64,000 nt of DNA from Chitinophaga varians (GCF_012641275.1 NZ_JABAIA010000001.1:1798001-1862000), one strand, 5' to 3'; positions 25,965 through 35,226 are shown, counted from the first letter of the stretch. The notes: generated by a model not told the origin, from the letters alone. Numbers and translations: made by a program.

Positions 25965-26942
25965 TTAGCTAAAATATTGCATGACGATCATATACCCCAG
26001 TACAATGAAGTGGATCACATTGGCGAAGGTTTCGTTGGTAACAGACCAGAACACATTGCCGGCAAACATCGCGATAGGCAAAACTGCCAGCACCCAATAT
26101 GCGGGAGAGAAATGTACATTGAAAAAAGGCACCAGCATGGCCACTGCCACATATACAATCAACACCGCCCATATTTTACGGCCCTGGATCAGCATCTTCA
26201 TCAGCGGGCGCTGCAACAGCAGCCAACCCAGCACAAAGAACAGCAGGCAGGCGATCATCGCCCCCCAAACTTTATAATCGGTGATCAGTGGCAGCGACAG
26301 CCCGATGTTGGGAATCTGCCGCAGCAGGGTCATCTGGTTGGTCAGAAACAGGTATGTGCCCATCAGGTATATCGGACAGATAAGCCCCAGGATGGCAATA
26401 ATCCACTCCGCCAGCCGGAAGGCACGCATAATCAGCATACTCACCAGCAGCAACAGGCAGAAAATAATAGAAGGGAAATAAATCAGTCCGCACATCCCGA
26501 GCGCAAAACCGATGTTAAATACCACATCGCGCGCCGAAGTCCGTGTGTACAGCTCCGTTATACTGGAAAACACCCACAACATGATCACGTTCACCAGCAA
26601 TGCCGGGGAAAAAACATTCCAGCTTTGTAACAGGGAGGTGAACAGGAGGTAACACATCGCCGGCAGATAGGTCGGCTTGGGAAACAACCGGTGATGGTTG
26701 ATGATCTTCGTCAGCAGTAAGGACTGCAACAGGATCAGCATCACCGCCAGCGCCGTAAATACAAAAGCGCTGCCGCCGGTGAGCACCTGGATCCATTTGA
26801 CCAGCAGGCTGTACAAAAGGCCTTCAGACCCATCCGCCATATGTGCGGCAGGATGTATCAGATAATAAAACTTGACCAGTAATGTGTATATCAGCAGGAG
26901 CAATACCGTAAGCGGATTGCCTGAACGGAAAAATCGTATCAC
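25965..26942 (-). CDS. DUF6427-like polytopic membrane protein
   Basis: A 325-residue integral membrane protein with about nine to ten hydrophobic helices and the start MIRFFRSGNPLTVLLLLIYT. The pattern of an early SGNP motif, short loops and an ending in PIAMFAGNVFWSVTNETFAN matches the Bacteroidota family I know as DUF6427; the assignment is from memory. No catalytic residues stand out. It starts 15 bp after the upstream secreted-protein gene stop, so they form a unit. Function unknown. Confidence 0.75.
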   Translation of the reverse strand: MIRFFRSGNPLTVLLLLIYTLLVKFYYLIHPAAHMADGSEGLLYSLLVKWIQVLTGGSAFVFTALAVMLILLQSLLLTKIINHHRLFPKPTYLPAMCYLLFTSLLQSWNVFSPALLVNVIMLWVFSSITELYTRTSARDVVFNIGFALGMCGLIYFPSIIFCLLLLVSMLIMRAFRLAEWIIAILGLICPIYLMGTYLFLTNQMTLLRQIPNIGLSLPLITDYKVWGAMIACLLFFVLGWLLLQRPLMKMLIQGRKIWAVLIVYVAVAMLVPFFNVHFSPAYWVLAVLPIAMFAGNVFWSVTNETFANVIHFIVLGYMIVMQYFS

Positions 26943-26957
26943 AGTGCAAAGGTGTGA

Positions 26958-28502
26958 TTAAAAGTCAATTTTAGCAAAGCAAATATAGTTTCTATATACA
27001 CACGGCACCAACACCGTCCGGGCACTGATTTGTTTTCCATACCGGGGCATCCAGGTAAAACCCTTGTCCAGATTGCGCAGGGTAGGCATACGGGTTACTT
27101 TTCCACCCGGGGCCAGGCTTACGTCTGTCAGCAGGTAACTGCGCCTGTCCAGCTCATTGTACAGGAAACGCAGCTCACTGCCGATGTTCACCATCAGGTA
27201 AGACAGGTACAGGTCCGCATTATCGTCGTACTGGCTTTTGCGGACAAAGTTGTTCCACTGCATATTGCCTTCTTCATCGAAAGACAGCACGGCCACGTTG
27301 TCATAATGATAACGCACACCCTGTGAATTGTTCCAGTACCATGGGTTGTAATACCACGGAGAATAAGGAGAGTAATAGTAAGGGGAATAATACATGCCGC
27401 CATAAGGGGCGCCGTACATATAGTTCCAGCGGTTCCACGGCTGATAGCGGGAAGAGGTGGAAAATGATTCCGCTGTCAGCAGAAATCCACCGTTGGCGGT
27501 ATTGATGACCTTACGGATGAAATAATCATTAAACGCGCTGGAAGTGTTGGACTCCCCGCGGGCATTCATCTTCAGCTCATTGGAGAACACGACTGATTTT
27601 TCGTAGAGGGGCTTATCGTTCTGATAATCGTATTTGTACAGGTACATGCCTTCCACATTGCCCCGCTTCTGTTTGTAGTAGAAAGCGGTGATCAGCGCCG
27701 TATGGCGGTTGTTGTCCAGTTTCATTTTTACCTCATCAAGCAGCTGTCCCTTGAAAGACAGGGGGGATACCTCAAAGCTGTCTACCAGCGCACGTTTCAT
27801 CACAAAGTTGCCGCTCACCACATAGTCCCGGTTGGAGGTACGTTCCAGTTTATTGAACACGAGGTCGCCTTCATTGGTCAGGCTGAAATTGCTGAGGAAC
27901 TGTTTCCTGCCGGCCATGGGCAATGACAGGCGACTGTTATTGACCAGCGTCATGGCGCTGTCGTACAGGAAAGTATAAAACACGTTGTTGTCTTCCTTGT
28001 CCTGGTTGATTTTATAAACGAGGATACGGCGTTTGTCTTCAGACACCTCCATGGAATACACTTTGTTTTCCTTGGAGTACATGCCGATGCGGGTAGAGTC
28101 TATCATGACAGGCGCATCGTTGAACCGGGCTTCGGGCGTCATGGTGGCGCAGAAGCTGAACACGGCGTCTTTGCGCTGGAACTGGTAGATCATCAGCACC
28201 TTGTCGGGATAGGCCACAAAGTCCATGCTGATCACCTTTCTGGGCAGGAAGTCCAGTTTTATCCGGTCTTTCAGTTGCATATCAGCATCATAAACAGACA
28301 CGGAATAGTCGCCCCGGTCGGTTTTATAGACGAGTATATTGCCGCCCACCTTACCTATGATTTCAAATTCGGTACTTTTGTAATCATCTTTTTCTGGTTC
28401 GGAATAGGAGATTTTCTGCGCTACTGCTGCGCTGCCGGCGAAGAGCAGCATCAGTAACAGTTGGATGCGGTATAGCGTGTGCATACTCTGGTGTAGTTTC
28501 AA
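26958..28502 (-). CDS. Secreted protein with Tyr/Pro-rich insert, unknown function
   Basis: A 514-residue exported protein; a signal peptide ends at SAAVAQ, and the ATG at 28484 (MHTLYRIQLLL) is an alternative start. The mature part is a series of short beta-strand-like segments (for example ILVYKTDRGDYSVSVYDADM and KVYSMEVSEDKRRILVYKIN) that read like propeller blades. At about residues 365-400 there is an insert of Tyr, Pro, Trp, Gly and Ser (GGMYYSPYYYSPYSPWYYNP) that interrupts one blade. I recognise no enzyme motif. It is followed after 15 bp by the DUF6427-like membrane protein gene. Confidence 0.75.
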   Translation of the reverse strand: MKLHQSMHTLYRIQLLLMLLFAGSAAVAQKISYSEPEKDDYKSTEFEIIGKVGGNILVYKTDRGDYSVSVYDADMQLKDRIKLDFLPRKVISMDFVAYPDKVLMIYQFQRKDAVFSFCATMTPEARFNDAPVMIDSTRIGMYSKENKVYSMEVSEDKRRILVYKINQDKEDNNVFYTFLYDSAMTLVNNSRLSLPMAGRKQFLSNFSLTNEGDLVFNKLERTSNRDYVVSGNFVMKRALVDSFEVSPLSFKGQLLDEVKMKLDNNRHTALITAFYYKQKRGNVEGMYLYKYDYQNDKPLYEKSVVFSNELKMNARGESNTSSAFNDYFIRKVINTANGGFLLTAESFSTSSRYQPWNRWNYMYGAPYGGMYYSPYYYSPYSPWYYNPWYWNNSQGVRYHYDNVAVLSFDEEGNMQWNNFVRKSQYDDNADLYLSYLMVNIGSELRFLYNELDRRSYLLTDVSLAPGGKVTRMPTLRNLDKGFTWMPRYGKQISARTVLVPCVYRNYICFAKIDF

Positions 28503-28679
28503 TAATGCTGATGATGAAAATGGTAGCTGACGCGAACAACCGCGCCATTTCCAAACTTACATTAAAAATCAGAAATTAATACGGCAATTTACACGATGTA
28601 AACCGCGTCTTTACTTAAATACCAAAAGGCGGGATTTATTGTGTATTTTTAATAAAATATTTTTAAAGACATATACCTG

Positions 28680-29591
28680 ATGGAGACCGTTATGATAACC
28701 GGCGGTACGGGGCTGGTAGGAACGGCACTAACCCGGCTGCTATTGGAGCGTGGCTATAAAGTGATCATTCTCACCAGAAAACCGGAGAAGGGCGTCAATA
28801 CTGCTGTACATTATGCCGCCTGGGACGTGGACAATCAAACAATAGATGTCAACGCCCTGCAGGAGGCCGACTATATCGTCCATCTGGCAGGCGCCAACGT
28901 AGGAGAGAAACGGTGGTCAGCGGCAAGGAAACAGGAGATACTGGAGAGCCGCACCAAAAGCAGTGAACTGATCGTTAAATCCCTGCAAATCCATCCCAAC
29001 AAAGTCAGAAAAGTGATCAGCGCTTCCGCCACCGGATATTACGGGGAAACAAAAGAACGCGCATTTACGGAGACAGATCCGCCGGCCACTGATTTCCTCG
29101 GCAGCACCACGCTGGCCTGGGAACAGAGCATTACACCGGTAGCGGCACTAGACAAGAAGCTGGTGATTTTTCGTACCGGCATTGCATTGAGCCGGGAAGG
29201 CGGCGCCCTGAAAGAATTCTACAAACCACTGAAATTCGGCTTCGCCACGGTATTAGGCTCCGGCGACCAATACATCAGCTGGATCCATATACAGGACCTG
29301 GTGAGGTTATATTTTAATGCGATCGTGAACGATCAGCTGGAGGGCACTTACAACGCCGTAGCACCGCTACCTGTGCGGCATAAAGAGCTGGTACTGGCCA
29401 TGGCGCATGCCGCCAAGGGCAACAGCTTCATTACCAGTTATGTGCCGGCCTTTGCCCTGAAACTGGCGCTGGGCGAAATGAGCATTGAAGTATTAAAAAG
29501 TGTGAAAGCATCTTCACAGAAAATACAAAATACCGGTTTTCAGTTCTCCTACCCCACTATTGGTGAAGCCATGGCGCAACTATTCAAATAA
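28680..29591 (+). CDS. TIGR01777-family NAD(P)-dependent epimerase
   Basis: A 303-residue atypical short-chain dehydrogenase. The Rossmann loop is TGGTGLVGTALTRLLL (about 7-22), and the family signatures DYIVHLAGANVGEKRWSAARKQEI (about 64-87) and SASATGYYGET (about 119-129) are typical of the YfcH/SulA-like TIGR01777 group; the C-terminal DUF1731 part ends YPTIGEAMAQLFK. These proteins bind NADP(H) but their substrate is not settled. The gene overlaps the convergent pabB tail by 12 bp. Confidence 0.9.
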   Translation: METVMITGGTGLVGTALTRLLLERGYKVIILTRKPEKGVNTAVHYAAWDVDNQTIDVNALQEADYIVHLAGANVGEKRWSAARKQEILESRTKSSELIVKSLQIHPNKVRKVISASATGYYGETKERAFTETDPPATDFLGSTTLAWEQSITPVAALDKKLVIFRTGIALSREGGALKEFYKPLKFGFATVLGSGDQYISWIHIQDLVRLYFNAIVNDQLEGTYNAVAPLPVRHKELVLAMAHAAKGNSFITSYVPAFALKLALGEMSIEVLKSVKASSQKIQNTGFQFSYPTIGEAMAQLFK

Positions 29592-30821
29592 CCGTACCAT
29601 GGCTGCTGCTTTGAGCAGGCACTCTTCCCATTCCAGTTCAGGATCACTGTAAAAGGTAACAGCGGAGCCGGTCTGAAAGGACAGGTATTGCCGCGTGTCA
29701 TTGTAGATGATACTGCGGATCACCACGTTGAAGTCAAAATCGCCTTCCGGCGTGATATAGCCTACCGCTCCGGAGTAGAGCCCACGGCGGCTTTGCTCAT
29801 ATTCTTCTATCAGCTGCATGACGCGGATTTTGGGAGCGCCGGTCATGGAACCCATGGGGAACGTATGTTTGAGGATGTCGGTCAACTGTGTGCCGGGGGC
29901 CGTTTCTGCCGCCACGGTAGAAATCATCTGATGCACCTGTGCAAAGGAATAGATACCGCACAGTTCTTTTACGTGTACACTACCCCGTAAGGCGGTATGT
30001 GACAAGTCGTTGCGTACGAGGTCTACCACCATAATGTTTTCCGCCCTTTCTTTGGGGTTGTTGCGCAACGCCTCCTGCAATGCCTTGTCCTGTACCGGGT
30101 CAGCGTGCTTTCTGCTGGTGCCTTTGATAGGTTGAGAGATAACGGTATTACCTGTTTTCTGCAGATATCTTTCAGGGCTGGAGCTGATCAGGTAACGGTC
30201 ATGTAAACGGTAGTAAGCCGCAAACGGTGCGGGTGACAGGGCATTTAGCTGCGAGAATAACGCAGGCGGATAAACGCTGGCATTTTCCATGAAGTTTTCC
30301 CGGCAGAAGTTGACCTCGTAGCAATCGCCGCGGAGGATGTGCGCCTGTATGCCTTTCACGGCGCTGATGTAGCGGTCATGGTCCAGATGGGCCCGTAAGG
30401 CAGTTAACCGGGGCGCCGCGGGCACATTAACGGTGACGGGCATACGAAGGCAGTCCCGGTAAACAGCCAGGGCATCTTCTATGGAGAAGTGAATGCCGCC
30501 GATATGGACCTGATTGTTTTTCAGGAGGAGGATGACCCGGGGCTGGAAGAAATGCATGTCCGGGAATCCGGTACCATCGGGGTTTTCAGAACGCAGGCCG
30601 GGGGCCGTTTCATTTTTGAGATCGTAGGCAAGGTGACCGAAGAGCCAGTCGCGATGGGTGGCATAGAATTGTTCCAGCGCGGAAAAGGCGTTACCGGCAG
30701 CGGCTTCCAGTGTTTGCACCGCATCAGCGGCCAGCAGCGCTTCAAAACGATGATAAGCAGATGGATAATTATTATTATCCAATAAACAACAAATGTTGAA
30801 CTGGTTGGCCCAATTCAACAT
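29580..30821 (-). CDS. pabB: Aminodeoxychorismate synthase component I
   Basis: A 413-residue chorismate-utilising enzyme. The C-terminal chorismate-binding domain (about 148-408) has SSSPERYLQ, GSMTGAPKIRVMQLIEEYE and SGAVGYITPEGDFDFNVVIRS. The active-site loop reads SQPIKGTSRKH with a lysine at 233, which distinguishes PabB (PIKGT) from anthranilate synthase TrpE (PIAGT). It makes 4-amino-4-deoxychorismate for folate synthesis, using glutamine-derived ammonia from PabA encoded elsewhere. The N-terminus (MLNWANQFNICCLLDN) coincides with a 17-bp inverted repeat spanning the start codon. The 3' end overlaps the epimerase gene. Confidence 0.92.
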   Translation of the reverse strand: MLNWANQFNICCLLDNNNYPSAYHRFEALLAADAVQTLEAAAGNAFSALEQFYATHRDWLFGHLAYDLKNETAPGLRSENPDGTGFPDMHFFQPRVILLLKNNQVHIGGIHFSIEDALAVYRDCLRMPVTVNVPAAPRLTALRAHLDHDRYISAVKGIQAHILRGDCYEVNFCRENFMENASVYPPALFSQLNALSPAPFAAYYRLHDRYLISSSPERYLQKTGNTVISQPIKGTSRKHADPVQDKALQEALRNNPKERAENIMVVDLVRNDLSHTALRGSVHVKELCGIYSFAQVHQMISTVAAETAPGTQLTDILKHTFPMGSMTGAPKIRVMQLIEEYEQSRRGLYSGAVGYITPEGDFDFNVVIRSIIYNDTRQYLSFQTGSAVTFYSDPELEWEECLLKAAAMVRLFE

Positions 30822-30830
30822 TTGTTGTTT
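30784..30830. repeat. 17-bp inverted repeat across the pabB start codon
   Basis: AAACAACAAATGTTGAA (30784-30800) and its exact reverse complement (30814-30830), separated by 13 bp. The pabB ATG (30821-30819) lies in the right arm, so on the mRNA the start codon would be inside the hairpin stem. Confidence 0.9.
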
Positions 30831-30893
30831 AAATACTTTCTGATCGTTGACCGGAAAAGTGTGAAATATTCTGATACTAATCGCTTTTAATCC

Positions 30894-31340
30894 TTAAAAA
30901 TCATCATCATCGTCATCAAAGCGGTCATTGAACAGGTCCATGTCCTTAAACTCGTCGTCGATGCCCAGGTCATCGTCGTCGTCAGTTTTCTTGCCACCTG
31001 CAGGGCGGCCGCGTTTACCTTTAGACTTAGGCATGTCAAACTCTTCAAAGTCCGGATCGTAGTCTTCGTCCTCGCCCTTTTCCCACGCGTCATCGACATC
31101 GTCCATATCATCATCGTCGTCATCTTCCTCATCGTCATCGTCTTTACGTTTGGATTTGGAAGCTGACTTATCTGATTTCTTTGAGGTTTTCTTGGATGTA
31201 GTTTCCTCTTCATCCTCGTCGTCCTCATCATCTTCATCCACCTCTTTCTTAGGCTTGGCCGCAGCTTTAGGAGCGTCTTTTGCAGTCTTAGGAGAAGTAG
31301 TTTTTTTCGTCTCTTTCTCTTTATCAGATTTTGATTTCAT
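30894..31340 (-). CDS. Highly acidic Lys/Asp-rich protein with AT-hook-like motif
   Basis: A 148-residue low-complexity protein. Lys/Ser/Thr-rich stretches (1-32, 49-66) alternate with Asp/Glu runs (34-47, 67-83, 120-124, 142-147). Residues 109-118 read KRGRPAGGKK, close to the AT-hook core RGRP. The ordered C-terminal half (YDPDFEEFDMPKSK, GIDDEFKDMDLFNDRF) looks less random and may be the conserved part. An AT-hook flanked by acidic tracts would suit a nucleoid or RNA-associated protein, but this is inference and no named family is recognised. It is 93 bp downstream of purA on the same strand. Synonymous codon use (GAC/GAT mixed) supports real coding. Confidence 0.7.
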   Translation of the reverse strand: MKSKSDKEKETKKTTSPKTAKDAPKAAAKPKKEVDEDDEDDEDEEETTSKKTSKKSDKSASKSKRKDDDDEEDDDDDDMDDVDDAWEKGEDEDYDPDFEEFDMPKSKGKRGRPAGGKKTDDDDDLGIDDEFKDMDLFNDRFDDDDDDF

Positions 31341-31433
31341 AATAGGTTCACTTATTTCTTTGCCGTAAAGTTTTAACAGTTTTTTTGATTAGCCAAATTT
31401 TTTTTGCCGTTTTTTTTCCTTAATTTTTGAGGT

Positions 31434-32705
31434 TTAGCGCTCCAGTATCTGATCGCGTCCCGGCCCGTTGGAAACGTATTTCACGGGAACGCCCAGATAG
31501 TTATCTACTGCTTCCACAAAAGTTTTCATCTCTGAAGGTAACTCGTTGAACTGCTTGCAGGTAGCAGTCTTTTCGCTCCAACCTTTGAAGGTTTCCCATA
31601 CTGGTTTCACCTCCAGACCGTTGAGTTGGAAAGGCAATTGTTTGGTTTGCCGGCCATTGATTTCGTAGGCGGTGCAGGCAAGTACCTCATCAAATTCATC
31701 GAGTACATCGCTTTTGGTCATCACCAGTTGGGTAACGCCGCTCAGCATACAGGTATAGTTCAGGGCTACCAGGTCGATCCAGCCGCAACGGCGGGGACGG
31801 CCGGTAACTGCGCCAAATTCATGTCCGGCAGCACGCAGGTTTTCGCCGGTGGCATCATGCAGTTCGGTCGGGAAAGGACCGCTGCCCACGCGGGTGCAAT
31901 AAGCTTTGGTCACACCAATCACTTCCTTGATCCATTGCGGAGCAATGCCCAGCCCGGTACATACGCCGGCAGAAATAGTATTGGAAGACGTCACAAACGG
32001 ATACGTACCGAAATCCACGTCCAGCATGCTTCCCTGCGCACCTTCGGCCAGTACTTTTTTACCGGCTTTCAGTTTTTCATTCAGGAAATATTCACCGCTG
32101 ACGATATTCATTTTTTTCAGGAAAGGCACTGCCTCAAAGAACTCTTTTTCCCATGCTTCGATGTCAGCTTCCAGGCCTTCCACGTTGTATTGGGACAGCA
32201 TCTGCAGGTGTTTCTGCTTCAGCTTTTCGTACAGCGTTTCAAAATCGGCAGAGATCACATCGCCCACACGCAGGCCGTTTCTGCCTGTTTTGTCCATGTA
32301 CGCGGGACCAATGCCTTTCAGGGTAGAACCGATTTTATCGTGACCTTTAGAGATCTCGGAAGCCTTGTCCAGCGCACGGTGCGTAGGAACGATAATATGC
32401 GTTTTTTCCGCGATAAACAGGTTTTTTGTCAGGTCGATGCCCAGGGCAGCGATATCTTCACTTTCTTTTTTGAAAGCTACAGGGTCCAGTACTACGCCAT
32501 TACCAATCAGGTTAATGGTTTTATCATGAAACACACCGGAAGGAATGGTGCGCAATACTACTTTCTGACCGTTTACATACAGGGTATGGCCAGCATTTGG
32601 TCCACCCTGGAAACGGGCAATCACGTCGTACCTGCCGGCAAAATAGTCCACAATTTTACCTTTGCCTTCGTCGCCCCATTGCAGGCCTAACAAAACGTCT
32701 ACCAT
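31434..32705 (-). CDS. purA: Adenylosuccinate synthetase
   Basis: A 423-residue GTP-dependent enzyme joining IMP and aspartate to give adenylosuccinate, first committed step of AMP synthesis. The P-loop WGDEGKGK (10-17) with catalytic D12 and the base H40 (GGPNAGHTLY) are intact, as are GSTLKGIGPAYMDKTGRNGLR (about 127-147) and TGRPRRCGWIDLVALNY. Length is normal. A well-formed promoter lies 44-74 bp upstream. Confidence 0.97.
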   Translation of the reverse strand: MVDVLLGLQWGDEGKGKIVDYFAGRYDVIARFQGGPNAGHTLYVNGQKVVLRTIPSGVFHDKTINLIGNGVVLDPVAFKKESEDIAALGIDLTKNLFIAEKTHIIVPTHRALDKASEISKGHDKIGSTLKGIGPAYMDKTGRNGLRVGDVISADFETLYEKLKQKHLQMLSQYNVEGLEADIEAWEKEFFEAVPFLKKMNIVSGEYFLNEKLKAGKKVLAEGAQGSMLDVDFGTYPFVTSSNTISAGVCTGLGIAPQWIKEVIGVTKAYCTRVGSGPFPTELHDATGENLRAAGHEFGAVTGRPRRCGWIDLVALNYTCMLSGVTQLVMTKSDVLDEFDEVLACTAYEINGRQTKQLPFQLNGLEVKPVWETFKGWSEKTATCKQFNELPSEMKTFVEAVDNYLGVPVKYVSNGPGRDQILER

Positions 32706-32748
32706 AATGATTTAATTAATTATCGGAGGTTGCTTTTAAAAGAAGTGG

Positions 32749-32779
32749 CAAAATTACGCTGAAATACTACAAAATCAAA
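32749..32779 (-). promoter_or_regulatory. Promoter of purA
   Basis: Minus-strand TTTG (32779-32776), 19-bp spacer and TAATTTTG (32756-32749), an exact fit to TTTG-N19-TAnnTTTG, 44 bp before the purA ATG. Confidence 0.75.
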
Positions 32780-32889
32780 TTTCTCTCACAAAGAACACAG
32801 AGAAGGGCGGACATTAGCAGGCACGCAAAGACCTGCATTGCGCCTGGCCCGCACATGACAAGCATTTTGCTCCCTGTTTCACACAAAAT

Positions 32890-32965
32890 ATATAAGGGAG
32901 CAAAGCAGCAAAGAAAATAGTATAATAAATTATAATGTTTACTTTGTGGCTTTGCTCCCTTATAT
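32890..32965 (-). terminator. Long hairpin terminator after the Rel/Spo gene
   Basis: Perfect 17-bp inverted repeat, arm ATATAAGGGAGCAAAGC at 32890-32906 and its complement at 32949-32965, continuing inward with GCAAAG/CTTTGT pairing. It begins 11 bp after the stop of the Rel/Spo gene and is followed on the minus strand by TATTTTGTG. The stem is much longer than other terminators in the window. Confidence 0.65.
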
Positions 32966-32976
32966 GCCTTGGGCGC

Positions 32977-35226
32977 CTATAATTGTGATTCTTCGAGTCG
33001 TTGTACTGACTGGATACCATCCAGCTTCTTGAGGCGGTCCACCAGTTCGTCCAGCTCCTCCTTATCATGCACATATACCTTGATCAGGCCTTCAAACAGC
33101 CCTTCTTTGGATTCAATGCTGAGTGCGGAGATATTGACTTTCAGTTCACCGGAGATAATATTGGTGATTTTGTGGATAACGCCCACATCGTCCATGCCGA
33201 TAATCCGTAAGCCGGTAAGGAAAGAGATTTCCCTGTTTTTAACCCATTTGGTTTTCACCACGCGGTGGCCATAATTGGCCAGCAGCTGGGCGGCATTGGG
33301 ACAGTTGGTCCGGTGTATTTTAAGGCCTTCGCTGGCGGTGATAAAACCAAATACATCGTCGCCCGGGATGGGACGACAGCAGTTGGCCAGTTTGTAGGCA
33401 ATCTTATCGGAGCTTTCCCCGAAAATGATCAGTTCCGCGTCTTTTTTGTTCGGGATCTGATGTTTCACATGTTCTTCCGGAACATGTTCCGGTTGTTTGA
33501 CCGGCTTAGGCTGCTCCAGTTTGTCTCCCAGGAGGCTGAACTGTTTCAGCTCTTTAAGGTCGATATTTTTTACCGCGATCTGGTAATACAGGTCCAGCGG
33601 GGACGGTTGTTTATAGAACTGTACCAGCTCATTGATATTGTGCTGGCTGGCGGTCACCTTCATATGGTCCAGCTTGCGCTCCAGCGCAGCTTTTCCATCC
33701 ATGGCCACTTTTCTTTTTTCTTCCTTGAGGGCGTCCTTGATCTTGGATTTGGCTTTGGCGGTGAGCACAAAGTTGAGCCAGTCTTCGGAAGGCTTCTGTT
33801 TGTTGGAAGTGATGATCTCCACCTGGTCACCGCTGCGCAGTTTATGGCTGAGCGGCACCAGTTTATAGTTGACCTTGGCGCCGATACACTTGTTGCCCAC
33901 GGCACTGTGGATCGCATAAGCGAAGTCCAGCGCCGTAGAGTTGACCGGCAATATTTTCAGGTCGCCTTTGGGCGTATACACATAGATCTCTTCAGTAAAG
34001 AGATTGCTTTTAAAATCAGCGAGGAAGTCGAGCGTATTGGAATCCGGGTTACTGAGGATTTCACGTATCTGCGTGAACCACTGATCGAATTTGGATTCCT
34101 GTTGCGGGTTTGCGGCACCTTCCTTATAGCGCCAGTGGGCGGCTACTCCTTTTTCGGCGTAGTCGTTCATGCGTTTGGAGCGGATCTGTACTTCCACCCA
34201 TTTACCCTGCGGGCCCATTACTGTTACGTGCAGGGCCTCATAGCCGTTGGATTTGGGGTTGCTGAGCCAGTCACGCGTACGTTCCGGGCTGGGGTGGTAG
34301 AAATCGGTGATGATGGAATATACCTTCCAGCAGTCGGCCTTTTCCTTGTCCAGCGGGGAGTCCAGGATGATGCGGATCGCGAACAGGTCGTACACCTCTT
34401 CAAAGGCCACGCCTTTTGTTTTGATCTTGTTGTGGATGGAATGGATGGACTTCGGGCGACCGTAGATCTCGAAGGTAAATCCTTCCTCCTGCAGTACTTC
34501 CTTGATAGGCTTGATAAACTCGTTGATATAGCGGGTGCGTTCACGCTTGGTTTCCTTCAGGCGCCGGGCTATCTCACGGTAGGTTTGCTGCTCCGTGTAT
34601 TTCATGGCCAGATCTTCCATCTCGGACTTGATGTTGTACAATCCGAGGCGGTGAGCCAGCGGGGCGTAGATAAACACCGTTTCAGAGGCTATTTTCAACT
34701 GTTTTTCCCGGCTCATGCTGTCGAGGGTGCGCATGTTATGCAACCTGTCGGCCAGTTTGATCAGGATCACCCTGGGGTCATCTGCCAGGGTCAGGAGTAT
34801 TTTCTTGAAGTTCTCCGCCTGTGCGGTACTGGTATTGGAATCGATGACGGTGGATATCTTGGTGAGGCCGTCCACGATGTGGGCGATTTCGTTGCCAAAT
34901 TCACGGGCCACATCTTCCAGGGTCACTTCCGTATCTTCCACGGTATCGTGTAACAAGGCACAGATAGCTGAGCGTACGCCCAGGCCTATTTCTTCCACAC
35001 ATATCTGTGCCACGGCGAGGGGATGCAGGATATAGGGTTCGCCTGATTTACGGCGCATTTCCTTATGAGCATCCGCTGCCATTTCAAAAGCAGTACGTAC
35101 CAGCTCCCTGTCGCCTTTTTTCAGACGGGGTTTGAGCGCCCTTAACAAGGCGCGGTAATGCCGGACGATTTCTTTTTTTTCCTGCTCTTCGTCTAGATTA
35201 TATTTTTGAACTGCCGCTGTTTCCAT
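32977..35226 (-). CDS. Bifunctional (p)ppGpp synthetase/hydrolase (RelA/SpoT family)
   Basis: A 749-residue stringent-response enzyme. Domains in order: HD hydrolase (about 40-200) with the metal pair H93-D94 in ALLHDTVEDTEV and KLADRLHNMRTL; synthetase (about 245-370) with IYGRPKSIHSIHNK, GYEALHVTV and the catalytic E345 in WVEVQIRS; TGS (about 415-480); a helical and zinc-finger-like region (NCCRPIPGDDVFG, HRTNCPNA); and an ACT domain (about 675-745). The synthetase loop reads RTRDW, a basic RxRD/RxKD-type motif of bifunctional enzymes rather than the acidic EXDD of RelA, and the HD site is intact, so both making and degrading (p)ppGpp is likely. It would be the main alarmone enzyme of this cell. 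Confidence 0.95.
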   Translation of the reverse strand: METAAVQKYNLDEEQEKKEIVRHYRALLRALKPRLKKGDRELVRTAFEMAADAHKEMRRKSGEPYILHPLAVAQICVEEIGLGVRSAICALLHDTVEDTEVTLEDVAREFGNEIAHIVDGLTKISTVIDSNTSTAQAENFKKILLTLADDPRVILIKLADRLHNMRTLDSMSREKQLKIASETVFIYAPLAHRLGLYNIKSEMEDLAMKYTEQQTYREIARRLKETKRERTRYINEFIKPIKEVLQEEGFTFEIYGRPKSIHSIHNKIKTKGVAFEEVYDLFAIRIILDSPLDKEKADCWKVYSIITDFYHPSPERTRDWLSNPKSNGYEALHVTVMGPQGKWVEVQIRSKRMNDYAEKGVAAHWRYKEGAANPQQESKFDQWFTQIREILSNPDSNTLDFLADFKSNLFTEEIYVYTPKGDLKILPVNSTALDFAYAIHSAVGNKCIGAKVNYKLVPLSHKLRSGDQVEIITSNKQKPSEDWLNFVLTAKAKSKIKDALKEEKRKVAMDGKAALERKLDHMKVTASQHNINELVQFYKQPSPLDLYYQIAVKNIDLKELKQFSLLGDKLEQPKPVKQPEHVPEEHVKHQIPNKKDAELIIFGESSDKIAYKLANCCRPIPGDDVFGFITASEGLKIHRTNCPNAAQLLANYGHRVVKTKWVKNREISFLTGLRIIGMDDVGVIHKITNIISGELKVNISALSIESKEGLFEGLIKVYVHDKEELDELVDRLKKLDGIQSVQRLEESQL

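Noticed and set aside
30887..31237. 116-codon Met/Thr/Lys-rich frame overlapping the acidic protein gene
   Set aside because: Frame-shifted reading of the GAT/GAC repeats; the acidic frame has the better start and a protein-like C-terminus.
33265..34953. 562-codon open frame antisense to the Rel/Spo gene
   Set aside because: It mirrors a fully recognisable enzyme on the other strand; its protein has no known motif and reflects GC-biased third positions.
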